Source: Streptomyces sp. NBC_00523 (GTDB taxonomy: Bacteria; Actinomycetota; Actinomycetes; Streptomycetales; Streptomycetaceae). Taken from it: a DNA stretch of 64,000 bases. The notes beneath the pieces were generated by a model that did not search any database, was not told the DNA's origin, and worked only from the letters and a program-made list of their open reading frames with translations. Shown here one piece after another: positions 50,511-60,012 of this stretch. Within the stretch, counting starts at the first letter, position 1, and every line of letters begins with the position of its first letter. Made by a program: the position numbers and the translations under genes. Location of the stretch: assembly GCF_036346615.1 (NCBI RefSeq), contig NZ_CP107836.1:4712001-4776000 (forward strand), written 5' to 3'.

Positions 50511-51725
50511 GTGATGGAGATCCGTCCCACGACCGACGAGGACTTCGAGGTCTTCGTCGCCACCGTCCACACGGCCTTCGGGCAGTTCCCGGAGACCCCG
50601 GTCGCGGACGGCGGACGCTGGTGGTCGGCGCTGGAGATGGAGCGCGGCCTGCTCGCCGTGGCACCGGACGGAAAGCCCGTGGGCACCGCCGCCGCGTACT
50701 CCTTCGAGCTGACCCTGCCCGGCGGGAAGCCCGTCCCGGCCGCCGGTGTGACCGCCGTGGGCGTCGTGCCCTCGCACCGGCGGCGCGGCGTGCTCAGCGC
50801 GATGATGCGCCACCAGCTCGCCGAGGTGCGGGAGCGGGGCGAGTTCCTGTCGGTGCTGCTGGCCTCGGAGGCGCGGATCTACGGGCGCTTCGGGTACGGC
50901 CCCGCGACGTCGACGGCGCGGCTGACGGTGCCCCGGCACCGGGCGGAGCCCGCGGCGCGGCGGGGCGGCGCTGCCGAGGAGGGGACCGGTTCCGTGGAGG
51001 TCCTGCGGCGTGCCGACTGCGGGGAGATCCTCGAAGCGGTCTACGACCGGTACCGCCGCGCGCAGCCCGGCGCGCTGTCCCGGCCGCACCGCTGGTGGGA
51101 CCTGGGCGCGGGCCAGCCGCCGGTCTCCCGGGCACCCCGCTACGTGGCCGTGCACCGGGACGCGGACGGCACCCCGGACGGATACGCCAGCTACTCGACG
51201 GAGTCCGGCACCCTGGCGGTGGACGAGACCATCGCCGTGGACGACGCGGCCTTCACCGCCCTCGCCCGGTACGCCCTCGGGCACGACCTGGTCTCCCAGG
51301 TCGTGTTCCGCCACGTCCCGCCGGAGCACCCGCTGCGCTGGCAGCTCGCGGACATCCGGGCCGGTGAGGTCGCCGGCCACACCGACTGGCTCTGGGTGCG
51401 CCTCCTCGACGTACCGCGTGCGCTGACGGCGCGCGGCTGGTTCACGGACGGGGAGCTGGTGCTGGACGTGGACGATCCGTTCCTGGGCGAGCACGGCCGC
51501 TACCTGCTGACCGTCCGCGACGGCCGGGCGGAGTGCGTGGCCACGGACCGGCGGCCGGACCTGTCGCTGGACGTACGGGACCTGGGCTCGGTCTACCTCG
51601 GCGGCACCCGCCCGAGCACGCTCGTACGGGCCGGGCACATCCGGGCGCACGACCCGGCCGCCGCAGCCCGCGCGGACGCGCTGTTCGCGAGCGACGTCTC
51701 CCCGCACTGCCTGCACTGGTTCTGA
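50511..51725 (+). CDS. Eis-family GNAT N-acetyltransferase
   Basis: The 404-residue protein has an N-terminal GNAT domain (about 1-150; VTAVGVVPSHRRRGVLSAMM, the acetyl-CoA loop), a second GNAT-like domain, and a C-terminal SCP2-like region ending PHCLHWF. Ending in phenylalanine is a hallmark of Eis enzymes, where the terminal carboxylate acts as catalytic base. In mycobacteria Eis acetylates aminoglycosides and proteins; the natural substrate here is unknown. GTG 50511 follows AGGAG at good spacing. It lies behind the siderophore operon. Confidence 0.88.
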   Translation: MMEIRPTTDEDFEVFVATVHTAFGQFPETPVADGGRWWSALEMERGLLAVAPDGKPVGTAAAYSFELTLPGGKPVPAAGVTAVGVVPSHRRRGVLSAMMRHQLAEVRERGEFLSVLLASEARIYGRFGYGPATSTARLTVPRHRAEPAARRGGAAEEGTGSVEVLRRADCGEILEAVYDRYRRAQPGALSRPHRWWDLGAGQPPVSRAPRYVAVHRDADGTPDGYASYSTESGTLAVDETIAVDDAAFTALARYALGHDLVSQVVFRHVPPEHPLRWQLADIRAGEVAGHTDWLWVRLLDVPRALTARGWFTDGELVLDVDDPFLGEHGRYLLTVRDGRAECVATDRRPDLSLDVRDLGSVYLGGTRPSTLVRAGHIRAHDPAAAARADALFASDVSPHCLHWF

Positions 51726-51726
51726 C

Positions 51727-51742
51727 CGAGGAGCTCTCCTCG
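51727..51742. repeat. Short palindrome after the Eis-type gene
   Basis: CGAGGAG-CT-CTCCTCG is a perfect 7+7 inverted repeat around CT, beginning directly after the stop codon of the acetyltransferase gene. It may be a small terminator or cruciform. The same CT-centred architecture occurs at 34690 and 56060 with different arms, so it is probably chance. Confidence 0.35.
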
Positions 51743-51844
51743 CCCCGGTCCCTGTACCGTGATACGCGCACGTGGACGATGGCACGCCTGGGCTGCCGTC
51801 GCGGCCGACCCCACCCTTCTTGATCCTGAGCGGACGTTTGTGGC

Positions 51845-52933
<1,089 letters not shown>

Positions 52934-52983
52934 CGGGTGAAATAACACCACGTCGCTGATCTGGCAAACGTGCTGGTCAGATG

Positions 52984-53009
52984 GGGTCCGACTCTTCGGG
53001 GTCGGGCCC
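52984..53009 (+). terminator. Terminator after ychF
   Basis: GGGTCCGAC (52984-52992) pairs with GTCGGGCCC (53001-53009) with one G-T pair, followed by TTTGTTT. It has the classic shape with a T tract, here on the plus strand. Confidence 0.8.
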
Positions 53010-53019
53010 TTTGTTTATT

Positions 53020-53127
53020 CCCGTGCTGAGATGGTGCTGGGATAGCTGATCCCTCGTCACCTGTCGTCGTCCCTGGTCATCCGTACCGTGTTGGGATGGG
53101 ATGGGATGGGGGTGCCCGTGCTGGGAT
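53020..53127. repeat. Low-complexity stretch with short direct repeats
   Basis: CCCGTGCTGAGAT (53020-53032) recurs as CCCGTGCTGGGAT (53115-53127), and GGGAT is tandemly repeated near 53092-53110. No recombinase or tRNA is near. They mark the boundary between core and accessory sequence but have no clear role. Confidence 0.4.
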
Positions 53128-53208
53128 TTGTGTGAGCGGGGCGCTGGCCGAGCTGTGAAGGTAGTGCGGACGTGGCGCTTTTCCTACTCGTTTGACACAA
53201 TCGGGGGC

Positions 53209-53493
53209 ATGGCTGAGGCGACGTACAGCATCGGGGAAGGGCCAGCGACTCGGGTGAGCTTGTCGCTGCCGGAGGGGACCGCGGAGGCGATCCGGGCTCG
53301 GGTGGGCAAGCGGGAGTTCTCCGCGTTCATCGCCGAGGCGGTCGAGCGTGAGCTGCGCGGGCAGGTCCTGGACGAGTACCTGGCGGACTACGAGAGCCGC
53401 AAGGGGCCGGTCTCCGAGCCGGCTCGTCAGCGGGCGCGGCAGGTCTTCGACGAGGTGTTCGCCGAGGAGGCCGAGTGGCCCGCCGCAGGCTGA
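53209..53493 (+). CDS. VapB-like antitoxin (ribbon-helix-helix)
   Basis: The 94-residue protein has an N-terminal strand and two helices (about 12-55, TRVSLSLPEGTAEAIRARVGKREFSAFIAEAVERELR) that fit a ribbon-helix-helix DNA-binding domain. An acidic C-terminal tail follows, suited to neutralising a toxin. It overlaps the PIN-domain gene by 19 bases, the usual antitoxin-toxin arrangement. ATG 53209 has GGGGG upstream. It should repress its own promoter together with the toxin. Confidence 0.8.
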   Translation: MAEATYSIGEGPATRVSLSLPEGTAEAIRARVGKREFSAFIAEAVERELRGQVLDEYLADYESRKGPVSEPARQRARQVFDEVFAEEAEWPAAG

Positions 53494-53888
53494 GTCACGA
53501 GGGGACGCTGGTCCTCGACAGTGAGGGACTCTCGAAGCTGCTCGCCGACGACGAGCAGGTGGTGGCTCTGATCGCTGAGGCACGCTCGCGCGGTATGGAG
53601 GTCGTGATCAGTGCGCTGACCATCATCGAAGCCGTCCACGCCCGTACGAACAAGTCCCGCCTGAACTGGGTGCTTTCCGGGCTTCGGGTCGTGCCGGTCG
53701 GTGACGAGGAGGCGAGAGCTGCCTCGAAGTTGCTGATGAGTGCCAGCTTGCACGGACACAAGTATGCGATCGATGCGGCCGTCGCCGAGGCCGCGCTGCG
53801 ACAGCACCGCCCCGTGGTCATGCTGACTTCCGATATTGACGACATGGCCAAGCTGTGCGGCGAGCGGGTCCGGCTCGTGGCGGTGTGA
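53475..53888 (+). CDS. VapC-like PIN-domain toxin
   Basis: The 137-residue protein is a single PIN domain with the expected acidic residues D15 (LVLDSEGL), E52 (TIIEAVH), D100 (YAIDAAVAEAA) and D120 (LTSDIDD), a set that binds Mg2+ for RNA cleavage. VapC toxins cut specific RNAs, such as tRNAs, to halt growth. The GTG start lies inside the antitoxin gene, giving coupled translation. The pair precedes the defence-type genes. Confidence 0.85.
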   Translation: MARRRLSHEGTLVLDSEGLSKLLADDEQVVALIAEARSRGMEVVISALTIIEAVHARTNKSRLNWVLSGLRVVPVGDEEARAASKLLMSASLHGHKYAIDAAVAEAALRQHRPVVMLTSDIDDMAKLCGERVRLVAV

Positions 53889-53904
53889 TTTCCCTTGGTC
53901 CGGC

Positions 53905-54081
53905 TCAGTAGGAGCGGGGTCCGCAGGGGCTCCAGTGACGGAGGAAGGGCTTGAGGCCGTCGGCGCTGGGTTTCGGCGGCGTGGGCAGTTTCGGCGCTGA
54001 GGCCGATTCGGTGAGGTTTTGGAGGTACGCGTCCGCGAACGCGAGCCACGCCTCGACCTCGGTCCGCTCCTGCCCGGGCGG
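53905..54081 (-). pseudogene. Coding remnant with no start codon, in frame after the TIGR04141 stop
   Basis: After the TAG at 54082-54084 the same minus-strand frame stays open for 58 codons to TGA at 53905-53907. It contains EVEAWLAFADAYLQNLTES and ends LKPFLRHWSPCGPRSY. Third positions are nearly 90% G or C, as in real genes, yet there is no in-frame ATG, GTG or TTG. It may be the tail of a deleted gene, or a C-terminal extension cut off by a stop codon. I do not recognise the sequence. Confidence 0.5.
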
Positions 54082-55830
54082 CTACGCAGCCTCGCCGGGC
54101 ATGGCGGACTGGGCCGACTCGCTTTCGATGCCGATGACTTCGACGGTCACGCCGCGCGCGGCGAGGGCCTTGGCGGTCTGGGCCAAGGTGATGGCGGAGA
54201 ACGGGAAGAGGGAGTCCGGCGTGAGCTTGGCTCCGTCCTTCAGAAGGATCGCGAAGACGATGCGGCGCGGGGTGAAGTCCTCCGGGATGCTGCGGGCCGG
54301 ATCGCTGTTGACGTGTACGGACCGGGCGAACTCCGCGCGTACGGCCGCGTTCTCGAAGAGGAGCTCAACAGAGACGCGCGCCTGGCTGAACAGGTGACTC
54401 AGCGGGCTGGAAGAGTGCGCGGGCTTCACGAGGACAAGAGTGTCGTCCTCGGTGAACAGGTCGCAGATCTCGACAGAGTTGCTTGCCCGAAAGGGGTTGT
54501 GGACATTCTTCTTGTCCAGGCAGACCCAGCCGCGACGGGCCTGGGCGGCCAGCTTGTTGTAGTCGCCTTCGTCTACGGGACGCATCACGCGCATACCCTT
54601 CTTGTTGAGCTTCTCGACGAGCGGCCAGCGGGGAAGATCGACGGAGGGCGCGTCGATGAACAGGGGAGCCACGGTCTCGTTGACGTTGCGCAGGTAGCCC
54701 GCCCCGAGCTCGTACCACTCACCGTCGAGCAGACAGAACGTGCGGGAGCTGAGGGAGAAGGTGGCCTCGATCCACTTCACGGCGGTTTCCTTGGACAGGG
54801 CTTCCAGGGAGGCAGCGCGCGGGGCGAGCGCGGTCCGTGCGGAGAGCGTGTCACGAAACAGCTCGACGGTGCCCTGCCGGAGCGCCGTGACGCGGGCGCC
54901 TGCCTTGATCACACGGGCCCGCTCCAGGACGTAGTCGAGACTGAACTCGTCCCGGAGGTGGGGCGGGCAGGACCCGATCTTGATGGTGCAGGCGGTGGAC
55001 CGGGGCAGGTCGGTGCTCTGGGAGAAGGGGACGGCAGTGATGATCCGGCCGTCTGCGGGACGGCCGAGTGTGGCGTCCAGTTCCGCGTCGAGCGCGTCGA
55101 TGAGGGAAAGGTCCTTGACCGCGGTGATGTGCTCGACGAAGGCCAGGTCGGGGTGGGGAACGTCGTGCTCGCAGATCCTGGCGATGGCGCGGATGTCCTT
55201 GATCAGTGTGGCGGGGGTGGTGCCGAGTTTGATACGGAGACCGATGCCGCCCTCCGCGGTCATGGCCCCATTCTTGGTGCCGCTCCCTGCGGTGAGGTCC
55301 ACTTCGTCGAGGTAGCCGCCGAGGTGGCGGATGATCCGCCCGTGGTCCCGGAGTCCGAGTGCCGGTACGGAGGCGCCGGTGTGGATCAGGGAACTGTCGA
55401 TGCGCGCCTGGCCGAGGACGCTGGCGGTGAAGTCCCGCACCTGACGCGGGTTGATGGCGCGGATACCGAACGACAGACCGAAGTGCGCGTCCTTGAGCCG
55501 GGCGGGGAGAAGCCGGTAGCCCTGGTCGAAGCCGATCGCGTACACCACGTCGTCGACGGCGAGCACGAGCAGTGCGCCGGTCCGCTGCTCGCTCTGCAGC
55601 AGGTCCGATTCGGCGGCGAGCCGGAGGACATCCTTGCCCCAGGCGGCTTCCTCCTTCGCTACGGCGAAGGACACCGCGAGGGCGGGAACTCCCATGTGAT
55701 CGCTGACGTCGCGCACGACCGCGTCCAGGGTGTCGAGGGCGTCGACGTCGAGGGCTTCGAGCATCGACTCAGGGGTCGCCTTGACGTGGGTCAGGCGGTA
55801 CAGGGTGCGCTTGGACGCGGTGCTGGACAC
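54082..55830 (-). CDS. TIGR04141/DUF6119 sporadically distributed protein
   Basis: The 582-residue protein matches, by pattern memory, the TIGR04141 (DUF6119) family. It has an N-terminal segment KRTLYRLTHVKATPESMLEALD, the central GALLVLAVDDVVYAIGFDQGYRLLP and HFGLSFGIRAINPRQVRDF, then LDKKNVHNPFRASNSVEICDLF, ending near VTVEVIGIE. It has no signal peptide or membrane helix. The family has no established biochemistry and is often found in defence and restriction loci, as here. I chose GTG 55830, six bases after GGAG, over an open frame reaching 56196. It is divergent from the restriction operon. Confidence 0.75.
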   Translation of the reverse strand: MSSTASKRTLYRLTHVKATPESMLEALDVDALDTLDAVVRDVSDHMGVPALAVSFAVAKEEAAWGKDVLRLAAESDLLQSEQRTGALLVLAVDDVVYAIGFDQGYRLLPARLKDAHFGLSFGIRAINPRQVRDFTASVLGQARIDSSLIHTGASVPALGLRDHGRIIRHLGGYLDEVDLTAGSGTKNGAMTAEGGIGLRIKLGTTPATLIKDIRAIARICEHDVPHPDLAFVEHITAVKDLSLIDALDAELDATLGRPADGRIITAVPFSQSTDLPRSTACTIKIGSCPPHLRDEFSLDYVLERARVIKAGARVTALRQGTVELFRDTLSARTALAPRAASLEALSKETAVKWIEATFSLSSRTFCLLDGEWYELGAGYLRNVNETVAPLFIDAPSVDLPRWPLVEKLNKKGMRVMRPVDEGDYNKLAAQARRGWVCLDKKNVHNPFRASNSVEICDLFTEDDTLVLVKPAHSSSPLSHLFSQARVSVELLFENAAVRAEFARSVHVNSDPARSIPEDFTPRRIVFAILLKDGAKLTPDSLFPFSAITLAQTAKALAARGVTVEVIGIESESAQSAMPGEAA

Positions 55831-56185
55831 GGAGGTCTCCTGGGGTGAGGTTGCGGTGCGGTTCGGTAACACGAGCGGGCTTACGGGACGGGTGGTGCCG
55901 AGGCGGACAGGGGTGAGCGCCCGGCAAGGGAGCAGAGGTGCGGCGATGAGGACGCCGGTGCGGTCGGACTCGTATGGGGCTGGCGTCGTCCCGGTGGGTG
56001 GTGCCGGGGTGATGGTGATGAAGGTGCCAGAAGACCGGAGGTGAAACTGCTCGAGAACCTGATAACCCTGGTTATCAACCTTTGGAGAAGCTTGAGGCTT
56101 GACGGGCTGTAGCGTGTGAGGTGCCCTGGGAGAAACGTTCTCGACCGAGAGCACGAGGCAGTCGTCACGAAAGGAGCGGAACCGC
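55831..56185. other. Divergent intergenic region of the defence island
   Basis: About 355 bases between the start codons of the TIGR04141 gene and the HsdM-like gene. It holds no gene with a credible start. The base composition is more AT-rich than elsewhere near 56040-56100. The outstanding feature is the perfect palindrome at 56060-56077 (listed separately). AAAGGAG at 56170-56176 is the ribosome-binding site of the operon. Confidence 0.6.
56060..56077. promoter_or_regulatory. Perfect 18-bp palindrome, candidate shared operator
   Basis: TGATAACC-CT-GGTTATCA is an 8+8 perfect inverted repeat in an AT-richer patch between the divergent TIGR04141 and restriction-operon genes. It lies about 109 bp before the HsdM-like start. 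The HTH in that protein or an unlinked controller could bind it; no controller gene is adjacent. Confidence 0.6.
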
Positions 56186-58360
56186 ATGGCCGGCACACGT
56201 GAAGCAACCGCTCACATCCTGCCCGAGGAGATCTCCTGGCGGATCAGTTACGCCGAGATCGGGACCTTGGCCCAGGTCCAACGTCCCGTCGTCACCACCT
56301 GGGCCCGCCGGCACGCGGATTTCCCCGAGCCCGTCGCTTACGAGGGGGCCAGCCCGCTCTTCGACGGCCGCGAAGTCGCCGAATGGCTTCTGTCCACCGG
56401 CCGCGGCAATGCCGACGCCGGCCAGATCCGGGCGGAGCTGGTGCTGCACACCCTGTCCGCCTGGCGGCGCGCGATCCCCGCCCGCACGCTGGTCGATACG
56501 GTGACCGCACTGCTCTGCCTGCGTCAGCTCCTCGACGAACCGCTCGCCAACCTGCCCTGGCAGACGATCCTGGAACGTGCCGCCGAGACCGACTTCGACG
56601 ACACCTTCCTCCACAAAGAACTGCGCGACCTGCCGGACGCCGAACGTCAGGGACCCCTGCTCGCCGTACTCGCCGACCACCTCACCGAGGCCGCCTACAC
56701 TCCGGCCGACGCGCTCGAACGGGTCATGGACGCGCGCCGCCGCCTGGGCTGCAACGACCTCGCCGCCGACGAACCGATTCCGCTGGTGAGTCGGGCGATG
56801 GCCCGTCTGACCGGCCTCGCGCGACTGAACGAGCGCGAGGAAGGGGCCACGGCCGCCGTCCTGTATCCCCGGAGCGGCGATCTGCTGGTCGCCCTGCGCG
56901 ATTCCGTGTCCGATGCCGAGGATTCACCCTTCTTCCTCTCCGCGGACCCGATGCCGGACCTGGCCCGGCTCGCCCGCCGCCGCCTGATGGCGCAGGGCGT
57001 CCAGGAATTCGAGATGGACCTTGCGGACGGCGAGGAACTGGCCACGGACGACTGGGGAAACCCGCACGTCATCGTCTGCTGCCTTCCTTACGAGGCGGCC
57101 GAGGCCCGCAGCCCGCTCGCCGTCCTGCAGAGCCTGCAAGACCTCACCGACCTCCTAGCCGAGGACCGCACAGCCGTCGTCCTGGGCCCTGCCGACGCGC
57201 TCGTCCGGCCCCTGCCCGTGCGCGGGGAGGCGGACCGTCTGCGCCGGGATTTCCTGGAACAGCACCTCCTTAAGGCAGCGATCAGCCTCCCCGAAGGCGT
57301 GCTTCCTTTCCGCCCGGCCCACCGCACCGCGATCTGGATCCTGCACCGCACCCCCGAAGACAAGCGCACTGGCCAGATCCTCCTCGCCGACCTCTCCTCA
57401 CGCACGCTTACCGCGCAGGTCCTGGACGCGCTGGCCGAGGACATCGACATCTTCCGTGACGCCGGCTGGCGGTCGGACGGCCGTCACCAACCGCGCAACG
57501 CCGTCATCGTCCCGGCCACCACCCTGACCGGTGCACCGGGCACCGCGCTCACCCCGCAGCACCGCTCGCACGCCGACCGCTACACCCGCACCGTCGTCGA
57601 ACGCCCGGCCCGCATCGCCGAAACCGAACTCCGGCTCCAGCAGCTGATCGACGCCACCCGCAGCGCACTCGACCACGTACCCACGATCCGCAGCAACGCC
57701 GTCCTGCGCCCCGACGACCGACCGGTCCGCCGCACCACCGTGGCCCGCCTGCTCAAGGACCGCCGCCTGCGCCGCCTGCCCGGCCACCGCATCGCCGACG
57801 AACACCTCACCACCGGCGGCGCAGGCCACTACACCGTCCTCACCCCGGCCGAGATCACCGGCAGCGCACCGGTCGACAGCCACCGCATCGACCGCGCCGT
57901 ACTCCTCAACGCCTACGAGCACGCCTACTTCACCGAACCCGGCGACATCGTCGTCACCGCCACCCCGAGCTTCGGCGCGTACGTCGACGACGAGGGACTG
58001 TCGGTGGTCGCCTTCCCCGCCCGCGTCCTGCGCGCACGTTCCGACGCCGAGCATCCCGTACGGCCTCGCGTCCTGGCGGCGCTCCTGCGCTCGGCGGCCA
58101 CCGAACACCGGCGGGTGAGCGGCGCGGTCCGCTCCGCCCGCCGCATAGAGGACCTCCTCATCCCCGACCTCCCCGGCGACGAGGTCGAGCGGTACGACGC
58201 GCTCCTGGCCGACATCGCCCGCCGTACGGCCCTGCTGCACCAGCACGCGGCGGCCCTCGACGACCTGACCTCCCTGACCGCCGCCGGCCTCGTCGACGGC
58301 ACGCTGACCCTCGTCGAACCACTCTCGTCCGACCTCCGTCCGACTCCCGAAATCTCTTGA
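56186..58360 (+). CDS. HTH-containing HsdM-like protein lacking methyltransferase motifs
   Basis: The 724-residue protein has an N-terminal MerR/excisionase-like winged HTH (about 20-72; ISYAEIGTLAQVQRPVVTTWARR and FDGREVAEWLL). The rest follows the layout of type I N6-adenine methylases. Where motif I (DPACGSGG) should be it has RSGD at 229-232, and where NPPF should be it has CCLPY at 298-302. The later FLEQHLLKAAISLPEGVLPF and TAIWILHR elements remain. The last 250 residues are basic and specificity-subunit-like. It is probably catalytically inactive and DNA-binding. ATG 56186 follows AGGAG. It is the first gene of the hsd operon, 17 bp before hsdM. Confidence 0.75.
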   Translation: MAGTREATAHILPEEISWRISYAEIGTLAQVQRPVVTTWARRHADFPEPVAYEGASPLFDGREVAEWLLSTGRGNADAGQIRAELVLHTLSAWRRAIPARTLVDTVTALLCLRQLLDEPLANLPWQTILERAAETDFDDTFLHKELRDLPDAERQGPLLAVLADHLTEAAYTPADALERVMDARRRLGCNDLAADEPIPLVSRAMARLTGLARLNEREEGATAAVLYPRSGDLLVALRDSVSDAEDSPFFLSADPMPDLARLARRRLMAQGVQEFEMDLADGEELATDDWGNPHVIVCCLPYEAAEARSPLAVLQSLQDLTDLLAEDRTAVVLGPADALVRPLPVRGEADRLRRDFLEQHLLKAAISLPEGVLPFRPAHRTAIWILHRTPEDKRTGQILLADLSSRTLTAQVLDALAEDIDIFRDAGWRSDGRHQPRNAVIVPATTLTGAPGTALTPQHRSHADRYTRTVVERPARIAETELRLQQLIDATRSALDHVPTIRSNAVLRPDDRPVRRTTVARLLKDRRLRRLPGHRIADEHLTTGGAGHYTVLTPAEITGSAPVDSHRIDRAVLLNAYEHAYFTEPGDIVVTATPSFGAYVDDEGLSVVAFPARVLRARSDAEHPVRPRVLAALLRSAATEHRRVSGAVRSARRIEDLLIPDLPGDEVERYDALLADIARRTALLHQHAAALDDLTSLTAAGLVDGTLTLVEPLSSDLRPTPEIS

Positions 58361-58377
58361 AGGAGACCCGAGCGCTC

Positions 58378-60012
58378 ATGCCGCCCCGGAAGAAGAAGCC
58401 CGCCGACCAGGCGGAACTGTTCACCGCCTCCACGCCCAAGGAGATCCAGGCCATCCTCTGGAAGGCCGCCGACAAGCTGCGTGGCTCCATGGACGCCAAC
58501 CAGTACAAGGAGTTCGTCCTCGGCCTGATCTTCCTCAAGTACGTCTCCGACGCCTTCGAAGAGCGCCGCGAACAGCTCGCCAAGGAACTCGCGGAAGAGG
58601 GCATCGCCGAGGACCGTATGGAGGAGTTCCTGGAGGACCAGGACGAGTACACCGGGCACCACGTCTTCTGGGTACCCGAGTCCGCCCGCTGGTCCTCGAT
58701 CTCCGTCAACGCCAAGACCGGCAACGTCGGCGAGGTCCTCGACCAGGCGATGGACGCCATTATGAAGGCCAACCCTTCGCTGACCGGCGTCCTCCCCAAG
58801 ATCTTCAACAAGGACAACGTCGACAAGAAGCGCCTGGCCGAACTCGTCGACCTCATCACCGACGCCCGCTTCGGCGGCAGCGACGACAAGCCCGCTCAGG
58901 ACGTCCTCGGCGAGGTCTACGAGTACTTCCTCGGCAACTTCGCCCGCGCGGAAGGCAAGCGGGGCGGCGAGTTCTACACCCCGAGCAGCGTCGTCCGCCT
59001 CCTGGTGGAGGTCCTGGAACCGTACGAGGGCCGTGTGTACGATCCGGCCTGCGGCTCTGGCGGCATGTTCGTCCAGGCAGCCAAGTTCATCGAGGCCCAC
59101 CGCGGCCGCGGCCACAAGTCCGACATCTCCGTCTACGGCCAGGAACTCAACGAACGCACCTGGCGCCTGGCCAAGATGAACCTCGCCATCCACGGCATCG
59201 ACGGGAACCTCGCCGCCCGCTGGGGCGACACCTTCGCCGACGACAGGCACCCGGACCTCAAGGCCGACTACGTCATGGCCAACCCGCCCTTCAACATCAA
59301 GGACTGGGCGCGCAACGAGTCGGACCCGCGATGGAAGTACGGCGTCCCGCCGAGGGGTAACGCCAACTACGCCTGGCTCCAGCACATGATCAGCAAGCTG
59401 GGCGAGCGGGGAACGGCGGGTGTCGTCCTCGCCAACGGCTCGATGAGCAGCCAGCAGAGCGGCGAGGGCGAGATCCGGCAGGCGTTGGTGGACGGCGACA
59501 TGGTGGCGTGCATGGTCGCGCTGCCGGCACAGCTATTCCGGACGACGGCGATTCCGGCCTGTCTGTGGTTCCTGGCGAAGGACAAGTCGCCGGGGGGCGT
59601 GAAGGGGCAGAAGGCCGCTGCTGCGGACCGCCGGGGCGAGATCCTGTTCATCGACGCCCGGGACATGGGCGAGATGGTCGACCGTACTGAGCGCGTCCTG
59701 ACGGAGGACAACCTCAAGAAGATCGCGGGGACGTACCACGCGTGGCGCGGGACGACGAGCATGAAGGACGCGGGGGAGACGTACGCGGACGTGCCGGGGT
59801 TCTGCGCGAGCGCGGACCTGAAGACGGTCCAGGAGCATGGGTACGTGCTGACGCCGGGGCGGTATGTCGGGGCGGTTGCAGCGGAGGAAGAGGACGCCGA
59901 GGCGGCCGCGGAGAAGATCACGCGATTGACGGATGAGCTCTATGAGCTCTTCGATAAGGCCGATGCCCTAGCGAAGACGGTGCGCGAGCAGATGGGGAGG
60001 CTTCATGCCTGA
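58378..60012 (+). CDS. hsdM: Type I restriction-modification methyltransferase HsdM
   Basis: The 544-residue subunit methylates adenine N6 at the target and stabilises the HsdS-R complex. The N-terminal helical HsdM domain (about 20-180; QYKEFVLGLIFLKYVSDAF) is followed by the catalytic core with motif I DPACGSGGMF at 222-231 and motif IV NPPF at 302-305. A C-terminal helical tail contacts HsdS. All motifs are intact, unlike the preceding paralogue. ATG 58378 is 12 bases after AAGGAG, which overlaps the previous stop region; a TTG at 58357 is less likely. It overlaps hsdS by eight bases. Confidence 0.95.
   Translation: MPPRKKKPADQAELFTASTPKEIQAILWKAADKLRGSMDANQYKEFVLGLIFLKYVSDAFEERREQLAKELAEEGIAEDRMEEFLEDQDEYTGHHVFWVPESARWSSISVNAKTGNVGEVLDQAMDAIMKANPSLTGVLPKIFNKDNVDKKRLAELVDLITDARFGGSDDKPAQDVLGEVYEYFLGNFARAEGKRGGEFYTPSSVVRLLVEVLEPYEGRVYDPACGSGGMFVQAAKFIEAHRGRGHKSDISVYGQELNERTWRLAKMNLAIHGIDGNLAARWGDTFADDRHPDLKADYVMANPPFNIKDWARNESDPRWKYGVPPRGNANYAWLQHMISKLGERGTAGVVLANGSMSSQQSGEGEIRQALVDGDMVACMVALPAQLFRTTAIPACLWFLAKDKSPGGVKGQKAAAADRRGEILFIDARDMGEMVDRTERVLTEDNLKKIAGTYHAWRGTTSMKDAGETYADVPGFCASADLKTVQEHGYVLTPGRYVGAVAAEEEDAEAAAEKITRLTDELYELFDKADALAKTVREQMGRLHA

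Noticed and set aside
53495..54049. A minus-strand open frame covering the VapC-like gene
   Set aside because: It overlaps the PIN toxin with intact active-site residues, and its Ser/Arg/Thr composition is that of a shadow frame. Only the separate frame ending at 53905 shows coding bias.
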